A DNA stretch of 64,000 bases, from NCBI GenBank assembly GCA_946965045.2, contig OX337229.1, positions 2,046,001-2,110,000 of the forward strand. The letters run 5' to 3'. Made by a program: the position numbers and the translations under genes. Below the pieces are notes generated by a model. That model saw only the letters and a list, made by a program, of their open reading frames with translations, was not told the origin of the DNA and ran no database searches. Source of the DNA: Epithemia pelagica. Taxonomy: Eukaryota; Bacillariophyta; Bacillariophyceae; Surirellales; Surirellaceae. Of this stretch, positions 1 to 8,157 are shown piece by piece. Numbering within the stretch: position 1 is the first letter of the stretch; the number at the start of each line of letters is the position of its first letter.

Positions 1-98
1 TTTTCTGCTTTGGATTTCTTTTTCTTGGGTTCGCTCTCAACGGTTTCTCCACTTTTCAAAGATTGCTCAGCGCGCTTCCGTAAGCGTTCGCTTCTCAT
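1..98 (-). CDS. 5' end of an unidentified gene, cut by the window edge
   Basis: Reading the minus strand from an ATG at 98 (preceded by ACC, a good Kozak context) gives 32 open codons rich in Arg, Lys, Glu and Ser (beginning MRSERLRKRAEQ and continuing into a KKKK run). The frame runs off the window at position 1 without a stop. The composition resembles the basic N-terminus of a nuclear or nucleolar protein, but no family can be assigned from so few residues. It was chosen over the overlapping plus-strand ORFs because its codons and charge pattern look coding, whereas those ORFs have no recognisable composition. Confidence 0.45.
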   Translation of the reverse strand, partial: MRSERLRKRAEQSLKSGETVESEPKKKKSKAE

Positions 99-970
99 GG
101 TGAACAGAAGAGCCTGGACGAGGACAAAAGGAAACAGCTACTACAACTGCCAAGATCTCTCGACAAACTCGAAAGGGATCAACACCAGAGTTCTCTGCGG
201 GAAAAGTAGCGAATGGAGTCAAAGCATCAACGACGATCTCCTTACTTCTCGCGGATTAGCCCCCGAACCCGAATGATTTTTGAAATGGCGATACTCTTTG
301 CTCGACAGTGCGACAACTCAAGAAGCACTGCATATCATGTGAGAGACAAACCAAGTCGATCAAAGAGAGAGGACGAAATCTTCCCTCCGATCGCTCATGT
401 CGCGCCGGCCCTGTCGAAGCTGGCCTATGTGACGTTAAATAGCACTTATAGTAAAGTATTGGGTGTGCAGAGAATGCGAAGATTTTTGGCGTTGTGGTGC
501 GCGAAAAACTTTAACGTATTTTGTAGGAGATTCAATTCAGGTAAATGAACGTTAACTTATTTAGGAAGGGTGATCGCAGATAAGACCATGTGTACAAGCC
601 TTCGTACGTAGTACGTCTATTTCGTTTTTGGTTTTTGGCCTAAAGCTACATTATTTAAAACAATGGCCTTACAGTAGCAAGAATAAATACCAAGACAATA
701 GTCTAACGAGCTGGGACACCCAGGATTTTTGTGGTGATCCACAGTTTTCTGTCTTGTCCGACATCCTACCAATAGTAACTTAACGGTATGATGAACGCCG
801 TCCGATACGAAATATTTCGTAACACGATTTGAATCATCCGTTGGATGTTGCCAATCGACTTTAACCGCTACTTACACGTTAAATCAAGATATCCTACAGT
901 TTTTACATATTTATAGTGTATGGATTAGTGTAGAATAATTTTGATTATAGAGTAGAAGTACACTAATAGG
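99..970. other. Intergenic stretch, nothing recognised
   Basis: About 870 bases. Plus-strand ORFs at 10-276 and 213-548 show no recognisable motif. This stretch would hold the promoter of the minus-strand gene that starts at 98. From about 540 onward it is AT-rich with no long open frame. Confidence 0.4.
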
Positions 971-1299
971 GTGTGTGGATGTTTGTGGACGTTTGTGGAT
1001 CCACACACATCCACACACATCCACACGCATCCACACACATCCACACACATCCACACACATCCACTGACATCCACTGTGGATTTTTGTGGATATTTGTGGA
1101 TCCACATTTATCCACAAATATCCACATTTATCCACGTGGACGTTTGTGGATCCACATTCATCCACGTGGACGTTTGTGGATCCACAAACGTCCACGTGGA
1201 TCCACATGTGGATTTTTGTGGATTTATGTGGATTTTTGTGGATATTTGTGGTCCACAAATATCCACAAAAATCCACATTCATCCACAATCATCCACACA
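971..1299. repeat. Array of a 10-bp unit in alternating orientation (array A)
   Basis: The stretch consists of roughly 33 units of 10 bases, consensus GTGGATNTTT, read either forward or as the reverse complement (AAANATCCAC). Runs of one orientation meet runs of the other at palindromes: TGTGGATCCACA where they converge, and TCCACGTGGA or TCCACTGTGGA where they diverge. The 10-base phase is mostly kept through the switches. Single strands could fold into long hairpins. A second array of the same unit lies at 2389-2654. Because ten is not a multiple of three, all frames stay open and give low-complexity translations rich in CG, LW, FVD, STNV and HPH; these are not genes. Confidence 0.93.
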
Positions 1300-1310
1300 A
1301 GGCCCGCTGG

Positions 1311-1508
1311 ACCGAAGAGCGACAAGGAACGCACCAGGGGTATTATCCGCAGTATCATCCGGGACAGGCGTCGTATCGTCCCAATCCATTTCGACGCCGG
1401 GGAAGCACCGAAAGTGGAATCCATCGAACCCAATTCTTTGAGGGTCATTTCGAGCCCGTGGACGACACGTCACTGGAATTGTTTGAGTCCGACATTCATT
1501 ACGTCTAA
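1311..1508 (+). CDS. Possible C-terminal coding fragment next to array A
   Basis: Directly after array A the plus strand has an open frame of about 65 codons ending at TAA (1506-1508). Its composition is protein-like (YYPQYHPGQ, FRRRG, then an acidic end FEPVDDTSLELFESD). No start codon exists outside the repeat, so it would have to be a terminal exon, or the remnant of a gene cut by the array. No family is recognised. Confidence is low because the segment is short. Confidence 0.25.
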   Translation, partial: TEERQGTHQGYYPQYHPGQASYRPNPFRRRGSTESGIHRTQFFEGHFEPVDDTSLELFESDIHYV

Positions 1509-2016
1509 GAAACGGGGGCGCTATTATTGGTGTTTTTATTATTTGTGTGTCTGTTCCTGTGTACCCCGTGCTTTGGTACGGTGGGAATCCATTCCAGTCG
1601 ACGGATTCCGGGGAATATTATTTCTGGACGAGACTCGCTTTGCAACAGTTGCGATGCTCTGTTTCCTTCGCTTTATTTTAGTTTGGACGGTGCATGGCAT
1701 TGGCTCGGCACCCATCACTGTCTACCATGTGTGGTATGTCATCCTTCCTTTGTGGTTGTACAGCTGTCATACCTGTGTAATAATGGTACCAGTGGGTCCA
1801 GGGGATATAATAGGCCATATTGTCTCTGTAGAATCTTAATACTTTTTCATCCTCATGCGTCAAGTGCTTAGTGTTTAAATGATTGGGATGAAGAGTACGT
1901 ATGTCTCTATGAACGAACAGCCCTTTGTCCCACGGTACAAACTGGCATCCTTTCGTCACCTCCGAGTTGGAGCTCACCGCCAACGACAAGTATTCAATCA
2001 TTTTTTTGTGATGAAC
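1509..2016. other. Noncoding stretch between two gene fragments
   Basis: About 500 bases. A 107-codon minus-strand ORF (1678-2001) starts just after the RAP fragment's stop. It shows no recognisable motif and probably lies in 3' flanking sequence. Nothing else is visible. Confidence 0.35.
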
Positions 2017-2235
2017 TCAACGATCGGGACCAAGAAGGCTTCTGCAGTAGTTCTCTTCCGCCTCCGTGTCTCCATCCATCCGAGTCCAGTCCCAAAAAGG
2101 AATCGAAATTACTTTCCAGCCCATATTTTCCAATAGCCGTCGCTTCAATGCCGTTGGTCCATTGGTACATTGAATTTTCCCATCCCATGGTCGTTTCTTC
2201 TTCTGTATCCTCCTCTTTTTTCTTCTTCTCGAAGC
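2017..2235 (-). pseudogene. RAP-domain C-terminal fragment
   Basis: The minus strand from 2235 to the stop at 2017-2019 is open for 72 codons. After a basic run it reads through NGPTALKRRLLENMGW, then VISIPFWDW and a helix ending CRSLLGPDR. This is the second half of the RAP domain (GxTxLKRRLL, GW.VVSIPYWEW), a putative RNA-binding module of organellar RNA-processing proteins. The first half of the domain, including the usual IEVDGPSHF-like strand, is missing. An in-frame stop lies just upstream (2236-2238), and array B follows 150 bases further upstream. It is either a decayed gene or a last exon whose upstream exon lies beyond the array; no convincing acceptor site in the right frame was found, so decay is favoured. 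Confidence 0.7.
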
Positions 2236-2388
2236 TCAACCTGCTTGTGATTGCCCCACGGCTATTGATTGATTGTTGTATTTTGTTCAGCGAGTTGTTG
2301 ATGGTTTTGATCGCATTCTCTTCTTATCGCCACCCAGCGATGACAGGATAGCATCGATTCCCTTGCGTGTAAAGAATTTTTCATTCTT

Positions 2389-2654
2389 GTGTGGATGTTT
2401 GTGGATGTTTGTGGATGCACGCGTGCAATGTGGATGTTTGTGGATCCACATGCGTCCACAAACATCCACAGTGGATGAATGTGGATCCACAAACGTCCAC
2501 GTGGACGTTTGTGGACGCTTGTGGGGCTTTGTGGATCCGCAAACGTCCACAAACATCCACGTGGACGTTTGTGGATCCACAAAGCCCCACAAGCGTCCAC
2601 AAACATCCACAGTGGGTCCACAAACATCCACAGTGGATCCACAAAGCCCCACAC
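2389..2654. repeat. Array of a 10-bp unit in alternating orientation (array B)
   Basis: About 26 copies of the same 10-base unit as array A (GTGGATGTTT and its complement), with variant units such as GTGGACGCTT and GTGGGGCTTT. It opens with forward units and closes with reverse units, with palindromic switches (GTGGATCCAC, CCACGTGG, CCACAGTGG) inside. Variant units recur as mirror-image pairs, for example GGGGCTTTGTGGATCC and GGATCCACAAAGCCCC. This suggests growth by inverted duplication rather than simple slippage. Confidence 0.92.
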
Positions 2655-3717
2655 CTTGACTGTACAAAAATTAATTATTGAAATTCTCTAGAGTATTGTA
2701 ATTCAATTGATCTACAAAGACGTTAAGCACGCATCGCCGACAACAGTTTCCCTAAGTACCGATCGAGTAGGCACGTGCTTTGAGTCGTGATACCATTTCG
2801 CTAAAGGATGGCATCCTCGATAGACTGACAGCACAGAAATACCGTACACGAACATCTGTCATCTCGTCATCATGGACATTCTGGATTTTTGTTGTTCTCC
2901 ACAATTTTCCTGGGTGTCCCTGGGCGAGATGTTCGTGACGAACGGTCTAACAACATGCGGCAATGGATTTAGATAGGTAGAGCTACTCCTCTATGAGAAA
3001 ACCGATAGACATAAAGGAATTGGACATGCAATTGACAATCAATTCACAAGCAGAAAACACGCGAGGGAGAATTGACGATAATCAACATTCTATCACTGCA
3101 ATATCATCTTTCAGTCTTTCATAGTCGAGTTAATCACAAACATTTTTTGTGCCGCTCCTTGGAATGCTTGAGCAGAACTGTGAAGTGCAACTCACCATGC
3201 CTTTGCCACGACAACAATGAATATATCGATTCTGTGATCATCTCTGTTATTATTTGAGGAGGAGTATCAATTATGTCCACCACAGCACTTATCCAATTGC
3301 TCTCACCAAGATGACGATGCTCCTGTCTCGTCGCGGGTTGATTCCGTCTGGACGAAGGTGATCTCTAGCTAGACCGGTGGAATCCTTGTAGGCAAAGGCT
3401 GATAAAGGAGATTGATTTGCTAATTTTGTTGAGAATCCGGAGCACAAACTAGTTTGGGCATGGCAATTCGGCAACACAACCGATTTCTTTGTGTGTGACT
3501 ATACACTATGTTCATGAAAATGTAATCCATCGCTTTTGAAATAATGAGCACCGCGGGCTCTCCATCAGTGCTTTGGTCCGAGTATATTTGCATAACGTCG
3601 GACCGATTTCGGACTCTACAAGAGAAAAAATCAATACCATTGCATGCGAAAAAAAGACCCAAGAAAGACGTATCCCGATGGATCACGGTGATCGTACATG
3701 TCTGAAGCTCTCTTCCT
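2655..3717. other. Intergenic stretch, nothing recognised
   Basis: About 1.06 kb between array B and the PET100-like gene. Small ORFs at 3072-3257, 3289-3477 and 3420-3806 show no motif; the last overlaps the 3' end of the PET100-like gene and is taken as chance. No tRNA or other RNA was recognised. Confidence 0.4.
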
Positions 3718-4056
3718 CTACTCTTGTTTTCGGCCAAACCACCGCGACCATATTCCTTTGGACTCGCACTGTTCCTTGTCGGTTGCTGTGGAATTGGCCA
3801 GTTCATCCAATTTTCTCAGTTGTTCTCGATAGGCTTCTCGTTGTTCTTTTTGTTCATTGTGAATTCGTTCTTGTTCCATAATTTGTTCCCGCAGCCCCGT
3901 TGTAGGATTGGGCGGATACTCAATGTATTTCCAATAATCGGCGGACGCCTTTTGTCGGACTGGATCACTGTAGTACCATGACGCCAAAAGTGGGATACCC
4001 AGATATAATGTAAACTTGAATCCTTCAATCCAAAGGCCCGTTTTTCCCTTGGCCAT
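3718..4056 (-). CDS. PET100: PET100-like cytochrome c oxidase assembly factor
   Basis: The 112-residue protein starts at an ATG at 4056. It has a short N-terminus, one hydrophobic segment (about residues 13-28, FTLYLGIPLLASWYYS) and a long charged helix (EQERIHNEQKEQREAYREQLRKLDEL). This is the architecture of the Pet100 family: small mitochondrial inner-membrane proteins needed to assemble complex IV. An in-frame ATG at 4182 would add 42 residues, but the internal start gives the family's usual length and places the membrane segment near the N-terminus as in Pet100. Sequence similarity across the family is low, so the call rests on architecture and the membrane-segment pattern. It is divergent from the carrier gene, with about 410 bases between start codons. 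Confidence 0.65.
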   Translation of the reverse strand: MAKGKTGLWIEGFKFTLYLGIPLLASWYYSDPVRQKASADYWKYIEYPPNPTTGLREQIMEQERIHNEQKEQREAYREQLRKLDELANSTATDKEQCESKGIWSRWFGRKQE

Positions 4057-4469
4057 GATGTTGTTCAAGATTGTGTTGTCGCTGGACTTGTTGCTTACTT
4101 GTGGTGCTGGACAGTTGGAATCAATAGACCGCCATGTTCCTTGGTGACTCACAAGGACGAAATAATAGACGGCGCATCTCATTTTCGATGTTTTACTATA
4201 GAATTAAAGTGTGGGTCTTTTGTACACAAAACGGAATAGTACTGTGAAATATGAGGTACTCTTCCGAATTGATAACTGCGACATGAAAAGCCGTTATATG
4301 CCGGTTATTACGTCGCCTTTCCAATGAGAAGTTTGGCATTGTCTCAAAAACAGGACAAAGGTTCTACCCTGCCTCCTGTCTCCTTTTGTTGTTGAAGTCC
4401 AGAGGACGCCCGAGCCCCGGAGCCTTCTCCTTGTCTGTACTCTGCCTCTGCGTACTGGTGCTGTCTACC
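4057..4469. promoter_or_regulatory. Divergent intergenic region (PET100-like / carrier)
   Basis: About 410 bases between two divergent start codons; it must contain both promoters. The upstream open frames on both sides (to 4182 on the minus strand, from 4386 on the plus strand) are read as 5' leader. No clear TATA box or transcription-factor motif can be singled out. Confidence 0.4.
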
Positions 4470-5330
4470 ATGGGTGCCTCATCAGTGGCGAAAGACCATC
4501 CGTGGGAATATTTGGGGGCATCGGCCATGGCAGCGACATTGAATTATCCATTATGGCGTGCCAGTGCGGTGGGTCAATCGGGGTTTGTGGTGACGCCCAT
4601 TCTGATTGCGGGTCGATGGTCGGTGCCGGCTCCCTGGTCGACCTATGTGTATGCCTTTTTGCCACCCTACAAGGGTGGATTGGCGACAGTATTGGGCATG
4701 ACATGGGCTCGTGCCGCCATTTTTTGGGGATCCGACTATGGTCGCATGTTCCTGTCACAACAGGGTGCACCCAGTTGGGTCGCCACCGTCTTGCCGCCGC
4801 TGTTGGTGTCCACGGCCGTTCAATGTGTCAACATGCCGCTCGTACGAGCCACGATTACCTTGCAAAATCCCCAATGCGAACACAATTTTCGCAACGTTCC
4901 AGAATCCATGATGCACATTTACAAAACCCATGGATGGTCTGGACTGTGGCACGGCACGTCGGCAGGAATATTAAAAACGGTTCCAAAGTATTGCACAGCT
5001 GTGGTTGTAAAGGATGTGATGGACGACGTTTTACCCAAGGCGCACACACCCTCGGACTACTTGTGGCGTTCGGCATGCAAATCCTGTGCGGCCGGGTTGG
5101 CGGGGGCCGCCTTGACCAATCCCTTTGATGTGATTCGCAATGAAATGTTCAAATCCAATACAAGTTTGACCGAAACCGTTCAACATTTGTACAAGACAGA
5201 AGGTTGGGCCTTTTTGTCCAGAGGGCTGGGAAAGAACATGGTGGCCGTGGCCATTCCAGTGTCGTGTACCATTTTCCTTACGGATGCCTTGATTCAATGG
5301 TCGTCGCCATTGCAACGGCAAAGACTGTAG
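4470..5330 (+). CDS. Mitochondrial carrier family (SLC25-like) protein
   Basis: 286 residues from the ATG at 4470, which sits in an ACCATGG context; the open frame further upstream starts only at TTG. Three roughly 95-residue modules with paired hydrophobic helices are visible. The clearest signature is in the third module (LTNPFDVIRNEM, matching P-x-D-x-x-R). Second-module features are GLWHGTSAGILKTVPKY, and the first has the weaker NYPLWRASAVGQSG. Length matches the family (about 300). These proteins exchange metabolites across the mitochondrial (sometimes peroxisomal or plastid) inner membrane. The substrate cannot be told, and the degenerate first signature motif suggests a divergent subfamily. 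Confidence 0.8.
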   Translation: MGASSVAKDHPWEYLGASAMAATLNYPLWRASAVGQSGFVVTPILIAGRWSVPAPWSTYVYAFLPPYKGGLATVLGMTWARAAIFWGSDYGRMFLSQQGAPSWVATVLPPLLVSTAVQCVNMPLVRATITLQNPQCEHNFRNVPESMMHIYKTHGWSGLWHGTSAGILKTVPKYCTAVVVKDVMDDVLPKAHTPSDYLWRSACKSCAAGLAGAALTNPFDVIRNEMFKSNTSLTETVQHLYKTEGWAFLSRGLGKNMVAVAIPVSCTIFLTDALIQWSSPLQRQRL

Positions 5331-5498
5331 GGACGAAATGAACGACAAACTTTATCCATCAATGACCAATGGAGGTGAGCAAGTGATGAACGACAAAGAC
5401 ACACAACAGTCTTGTCTTGTTCATGAAAGCTATCATACAATTATAAGTAGTTACAGTATAGAAGACAAGTGCCAAAAGCAAAACCGGGAAGTGTCGTG

Positions 5499-6530
5499 TT
5501 ATAACGTCTCCTCTTGCTGGGAAAGACGCAATTCCTCGAGTCGCTTTCTTTGATAGGCCTCACCTGTCAGTAGATTCTCGGCGCCTCCTACAGCAATCAA
5601 AAATGGGTCCTTTTCGTCTTCCTCGTCCTCATTGGCATGTTCCTCAGGAGAGTCATATTGCTTCTGGTTCGATAAATCCCCTGCCTGTGAATGAGTAAGT
5701 TCATTCTCGTCCTCTTCTTCTTCTTCTTCTTCATCGTCCGACCCGGTGGGTGGTGGATGGTTGTTGGATCGACCTGGTGCACGGCTGGTTGCTGTCGCTC
5801 CATAATATTCTCTTTCCTCAAGGCGTTCCAATGTCCGTCGTTGTCGCAAGGATAATTTGGGTAAAGGCATTGCCAAGGTATCGTCGTCAGCTTCATCGTC
5901 GGATGCAGGCAAGGCTGGTTCCTTGACACACATGGCACAGACTCGAAGGTATATGCGTCCTTCTTCCTCTTCCTCTGACTCAAGGTCGTGTTCGTCATTG
6001 TCTTCATTCTCAACGTCGTTCATGTCATTGTCTCCAGAGGCATCCTGATCCGCCGTCTCATGGTCAACGTCGACGACACTACATTGTCGTTCATCATCCT
6101 GCGAGGCGACTGAGGTATTTTCACCTTCTTCTCCTTCTTCTTCTTCATTATCTTGCTGATCTACTGGATCCTCTTCCAGTTCTCGTTCTATTGATGACTT
6201 TGGCTGGTTCCATTCCTGAAGCAAGGCCTTGGCCTTGGTCGAGTGTTGCGTGCATTTGTCACAAATGGAATGATAGGCAGCCATGACATTTTTGCGACTA
6301 CATATATTGCATTTTCCTGGTTGTGTTCGAGGCTTGTATTTCCGATATTGTTTCCTCCATTCAATCTTGTCATGACAACGTCGACAGACATGCACATTGG
6401 GCGACGACAAGATTTTCTCCGTCGTTTTGGACTTGGGGTTGTGACGAAAGGCAAACTTATTCTGATGGGCTGGAATCGGACCCTTTTTCTTTTTCTTCTT
6501 GCTAGCATTCGCGGCGTGATTCTTGGGCAT
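5499..6530 (-). CDS. DUF2039 / C9orf85-like zinc-binding protein
   Basis: 343 residues from the ATG at 6530; the upstream open frame to 6719 is not conserved-looking. Residues about 20-95 form the DUF2039 domain: HQNKFAFRHN, then CxxC pairs VCRRC, CNIC and CDKC with the signature HDKIEWRKQYRKYKP between them. This is a conserved eukaryotic domain of unknown biochemical role, probably binding zinc. The rest (about 95-343) is an acidic, low-complexity tail with long Glu/Asp runs and one further CAMC pair. It is longer than the animal homologue because of this tail. It converges with the carrier gene (168 bases between stops). Confidence 0.85.
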   Translation of the reverse strand: MPKNHAANASKKKKKKGPIPAHQNKFAFRHNPKSKTTEKILSSPNVHVCRRCHDKIEWRKQYRKYKPRTQPGKCNICSRKNVMAAYHSICDKCTQHSTKAKALLQEWNQPKSSIERELEEDPVDQQDNEEEEGEEGENTSVASQDDERQCSVVDVDHETADQDASGDNDMNDVENEDNDEHDLESEEEEEGRIYLRVCAMCVKEPALPASDDEADDDTLAMPLPKLSLRQRRTLERLEEREYYGATATSRAPGRSNNHPPPTGSDDEEEEEEEDENELTHSQAGDLSNQKQYDSPEEHANEDEEDEKDPFLIAVGGAENLLTGEAYQRKRLEELRLSQQEETL

Positions 6531-6783
6531 GGTCGGGTTGTTTTGCTGTTTTATGAAAAGTGACAAGGTCTCTTGACATGAACGAGACCAGAGAAAGACA
6601 AAAAGTTTGTGAGAAAAGTGACAGGATGGGTGGTTGATCGCTAGCAAGTCTTGCTGTCGACCGTCATTTTTCAAGTTGGCAATATGGACGGATAGTATGG
6701 TTGAGGTAGAGGGTTGCACAAGTCGTTAGCACGAGGCAACAAACAGAATGGAAAGAGATTAACCTTTCACTTAGAATGCTGCG

Positions 6784-7530
6784 TTATTCTACAGCGTCAT
6801 TGTTTGGACTACCCCCGCCATAGGCTGTGGCTGGTCGTCGTCTTCTTCGTGCGCGAGAAATGGCCAGGTCGAGTTCTTGCATGGACACAAAGACGGATCT
6901 GGCCTTGGACATGTCTACAGCTTTTTGCTTTTTCCCTCGCCCCAGTACAATTCGTCCGTCCACCAAAACTTCAAAGGTTGGTTCTTCGTCGCCTACTTCG
7001 ACATCGGCCAAGATTCGTCGTTCAATCATAACGTCAGGGTGGCTTGCTTTCAGTTTCTTGGCCACTGTCAAAAAATACGGTTTGAGACCGGAATCGCCCG
7101 AGTAACGAATTGTCACCACGACGCGTTTATCTTGCATGGTCATGTATTTGTCAAAGGAGAGTTGAGGGGCTTGTGTCAAACCCATCAATTCATCCGATGT
7201 TGTTATTGTCGCTCCTGTGGCGCTCGAATTGGTTGTGCTGGTCGACAACGTCGTCACGTTAATCATGCCATCTTGAACAATAGAAGCAGCATCTCCATTC
7301 ACAGTCCCAGCGGCTCGTGCAATCCGGTAGCTCCGCGGAAGGCTGCTGGAAGCAAAGATTGGTTTTACGGCACCCTGGATTGCAAATGTCCATGCATAAG
7401 TTTCTCGACCCAACAAAAGATGCAAGACGGCGAAGGCGATTAGCGAACTGAAAAATTGATAACAACTTGTCGCCCTTGATATCCTATTCGTTGTCGTCAT
7501 GGTCATGGTGTGTGTTTTTGAAGAGTCCAT
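6784..7530 (-). CDS. Plastid-targeted Rdx (SelW-like) fold protein lacking CxxC
   Basis: 248 residues from the ATG at 7530 (the open frame begins at a GTG upstream). The N-terminus has a hydrophobic signal (SSLIAFAVLHLLLG) ending TYAWTF. This resembles the diatom bipartite plastid presequence, in which an aromatic residue follows the signal cleavage site. Residues about 133-235 resemble the Rdx/selenoprotein W fold: strand VVVTIRYSG, helix KPYFLTVAKKLKA, then FEVLVDGRIVLGRGK. The position of the redox CxxC or CxxU reads YSGDSG, so the catalytic cysteines are absent. The C-terminus is very basic (RARRRRR). A binding rather than redox role is likely. The LTR of the outer retrotransposon lies 219 bases upstream. 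Confidence 0.6.
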   Translation of the reverse strand: MDSSKTHTMTMTTTNRISRATSCYQFFSSLIAFAVLHLLLGRETYAWTFAIQGAVKPIFASSSLPRSYRIARAAGTVNGDAASIVQDGMINVTTLSTSTTNSSATGATITTSDELMGLTQAPQLSFDKYMTMQDKRVVVTIRYSGDSGLKPYFLTVAKKLKASHPDVMIERRILADVEVGDEEPTFEVLVDGRIVLGRGKKQKAVDMSKARSVFVSMQELDLAISRARRRRRPATAYGGGSPNNDAVE

Positions 7531-7744
7531 CGAGTGCGTGTGGGGATGAGACCGAAACCACACGCGTGAAGAATCTCGTGCAGTCACGGTTCACGGTCAC
7601 GAGTCACGAGGACGGGTCAGTCACGGACCTCCATAGGCGACCGCAAGCTATCGATGCTATGAGAAAATGAGCATCGAGAACCTCCTCTAGAGTCATCGTC
7701 GTGACCAAGACAGTCTTTCGTGTTTGCCAAAAGCGAAAGACGTG

Positions 7745-7749
7745 TAAGG
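7745..7749. repeat. Target-site duplication, outer element (left)
   Basis: TAAGG immediately before the left LTR matches TAAGG at 23745-23749 immediately after the right LTR: a 5-base duplication as expected for a copia integrase. Confidence 0.85.
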
Positions 7750-8137
7750 AGCGAAGGAATACTTAGACAGCGGTATCACTTACAGTAGGACTAGCTTGGA
7801 CTCTCGAGGTGATCAAGCTCTTGAGGGCAAGCCAGTAGGACGGATCTAGATCAGTTGTAACTCAATAGGACAATTTCTAAGATTGTGAGCATTAAACTAA
7901 ATTGATCTGTCGACATGATCTTGTGAATTTCCAATTTGGAAATTCACACACATGGTTAGTACATGTAGCACATGAGAATCACATGACAAGCACATGAGTA
8001 GCACATAGTCTAGCCGACTGCCAAATTTGCTACCACATAATGTGCTTGTGACTGAACGTTCAACCCACATAATGTGTTCCACATTATGTGTTACACATGC
8101 ACATTGTGACCGGTTAGATTCACAAGATTCCTCAACT
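7750..8137 (-). repeat. 3' LTR of the outer element
   Basis: 388 bases, identical by eye to 23357-23744. On the element's own strand it begins AGTTGAGG and ends TTCGCT, so its ends are AG...CT instead of TG...CA. It holds several CACATG words and the 11-base palindrome CACATAATGTG (8034-8044, again around 8066-8092 in related forms). The polypurine tract lies at its inner edge. Confidence 0.95.
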
Positions 8138-8146
8138 CTCCCTCTC
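8138..8146 (-). other. Polypurine tract of the outer element
   Basis: On the minus strand the bases directly before the 3' LTR read GAGAGGGAG, a nine-purine run suited to prime plus-strand synthesis. It lies between the gag-pol stop (8158-8160) and the LTR and supports the LTR boundary at 8137. Confidence 0.8.
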
Positions 8147-8157
8147 ACAATGTGGCA

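Noticed and set aside
1107-1135. TTATCCACA words that match the bacterial DnaA box
   Set aside because: They are variants of the 10-base unit of array A in a eukaryotic context; no bacterial origin features are near.
911-1839. Long ORFs on both strands across array A (up to 288 codons)
   Set aside because: A repeat of 10 bases without stops keeps all frames open; the translations are simple cycles with no domain.
2262-2691. ORFs of 70-130 codons across array B
   Set aside because: Same cause as array A: the repeat unit is stop-free in every frame.
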